From positions 1 through 6,966 of the forward strand of contig QIGP01000360.1 in assembly GCA_003228965.1 (NCBI GenBank): DNA of 6,966 nucleotides, in the 5' to 3' direction. The position numbers and the translations under genes are program-made. Source of the stretch: Gammaproteobacteria bacterium. Lineage in GTDB: Bacteria; Pseudomonadota; Gammaproteobacteria; Steroidobacterales; SZUA-146. Below the pieces are notes generated by a model. The model worked only from the letters and a program-made list of their open reading frames with translations, was not told the DNA's origin and did not search any database. The stretch's first letter is position 1. Each line of letters opens with the position of its first letter. This document shows, in pieces, positions 6,165-6,966 of the stretch.

Positions 6165-6966
6165 AATATGTAGATATGCTGCGCGCATGGGTCAATATGT
6201 GTGCTGGCTACCTCGGACCCAATCCCCTGCTCCAATCGACCATCATCATGGTCATCACACTCGTTTTCGCCTACGTACTAACAGCCGTACTAACGCGCGT
6301 TGTCGGAAAACTTACGAGCTTTTCAAAAACCAATGTTGATGACGACATCATTCGCATGCTGCGTCGGCCACTGTTCATTACCATCGTACTCATTGGTGCC
6401 TCGCTTGCCGTAGGGCGCCTCGATCTACTGGAACGTTCAGCGGCTATTTCGCAATCGATACTGAAGAGCATTGGCGTCTGGATATGGATGGTTTTCTTCT
6501 TATCATTCACCCGGCTGGTGCTCAACGCGCTCAAGAATGCCAAGAGAGGGTTCGACTTTGTCGATATCCGTACGCTCCCTCTCATGCAAAATATCGCTTA
6601 CATGATTATTTTGATCGGGGCGATTTACGCGTTTATGAACGCGTGGAACAAAGATGTTACGGCCTTGCTGGCATCGGCCGGCATCTTGGGTTTAGCCTTG
6701 AGTTTTGCCGCCAAGGACACACTTGCCAACGTCTTTGCGGGCGTGTCGATTCTGGTCGACAATCCGTACAAAGTAGGAGACTTCGTTGTACTCGGGTCTG
6801 GAGAGCGCGGCGAAGTAACTCAAATTGGTATTCGCAGTACCCGACTACTCACCCGCGACGACGTGGAAATCACTATACCTAACGCCGTTATTGGTAACGC
6901 CAAAATTATTAATGAAGCCGGCGGGCCGAGTGAGAAATACCGCATTCGCAATCAAATTTCAGTGGC
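6161..6966 (+). CDS. MscS-family mechanosensitive ion channel (3' truncated by window edge)
   Basis: 268 codons are visible and the frame is still open at the right edge. The protein should be an inner-membrane channel that opens under membrane tension to relieve osmotic shock. Hydrophobic helices lie near residues 26-48, 71-87, 101-121 and 144-163, followed by the pore helix and beta-domain entry that define MscS. These are ASAGILGLALSF (171-182), AAKDTLANVFAG (183-194) and ILVDNPYKVGDFVVL (197-211), and then the beta-domain segment GIRSTRLLTRDDVEITIPN. With one or two extra helices ahead of the pore helix it is longer at the N-terminus than E. coli MscS. The ATG overlaps the amidohydrolase stop as ATGA, and AAGGAA (6144-6149) lies 11 nt upstream, a rather long spacing that fits translational coupling. 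The family call is firm. The subfamily and the C-terminal domain, which may carry extra ligand-binding modules, cannot be seen. Confidence 0.93.
   Translation, partial: MKYVDMLRAWVNMCAGYLGPNPLLQSTIIMVITLVFAYVLTAVLTRVVGKLTSFSKTNVDDDIIRMLRRPLFITIVLIGASLAVGRLDLLERSAAISQSILKSIGVWIWMVFFLSFTRLVLNALKNAKRGFDFVDIRTLPLMQNIAYMIILIGAIYAFMNAWNKDVTALLASAGILGLALSFAAKDTLANVFAGVSILVDNPYKVGDFVVLGSGERGEVTQIGIRSTRLLTRDDVEITIPNAVIGNAKIINEAGGPSEKYRIRNQISV

Noticed and set aside
6484..6882. 132-codon plus-strand open frame near the right edge
   Set aside because: It is out of frame with the MscS-family gene, whose pore-helix and beta-domain motifs occupy this stretch. The frame's Arg/Cys-rich product looks like a frame shadow.

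Overview
The window reads as ordinary chromosomal DNA from a gammaproteobacterium, probably free-living and perhaps marine. That placement is an inference. It rests on roughly balanced base composition, a perfect CRP-type TGTGA-N6-TCACA site, an ExeA/GspA-type ATPase, a membrane GGDEF protein, and GTG starts mixed with ATG starts. I see no tRNA, rRNA, CRISPR array, transposase, phage gene or plasmid gene.

Layout from left to right. At the left edge (1-89) there is probably the C-terminal tail of an unidentified plus-strand gene; a minus-strand reading is also possible. Positions 179-1513 (+) encode a soluble GT-A-like (family 2-type) glycosyltransferase with no membrane segment. It ends tail-to-tail with, and overlaps by 45 bp, a minus-strand gene (1469-2623) for a six-helix membrane diguanylate cyclase with an intact GGEEF active site and an RxxD inhibitory site. 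Upstream of that cyclase is a 273-bp non-coding block (2624-2896). It holds the CRP-like palindrome, two candidate minus-strand promoters, a TGCCCT direct repeat and a possible terminator for the next gene. Positions 2897-4198 (-) encode an ExeA/GspA-type AAA ATPase fused to a C-terminal FHA phosphothreonine-recognition domain.

A 166-bp divergent intergenic region (4199-4364) with a TGTTAG-N10-CTAACA inverted repeat separates the ATPase from a plus-strand pair. The first gene of the pair (4365-6164) encodes an exported YtcJ-like metal-dependent amidohydrolase. The second (6161 to the right edge, truncated) encodes a multi-helix MscS-family mechanosensitive channel. Their stop and start overlap as ATGA, so the two are probably co-transcribed and translationally coupled.

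Functionally there are three loosely related units. One is an orphan sugar-transfer enzyme. The second is signalling: c-di-GMP synthesis possibly under cAMP-CRP control, and a phospho-threonine-reading ATPase. The third is an envelope unit of a periplasmic hydrolase and a membrane channel. The parts most worth a second look are the ATPase-FHA fusion without secretion or kinase partners nearby, the near-consensus CRP site in front of the cyclase, and the coupled amidohydrolase/MscS pair. I do not see a clearly new multi-gene defence or mobile system here.
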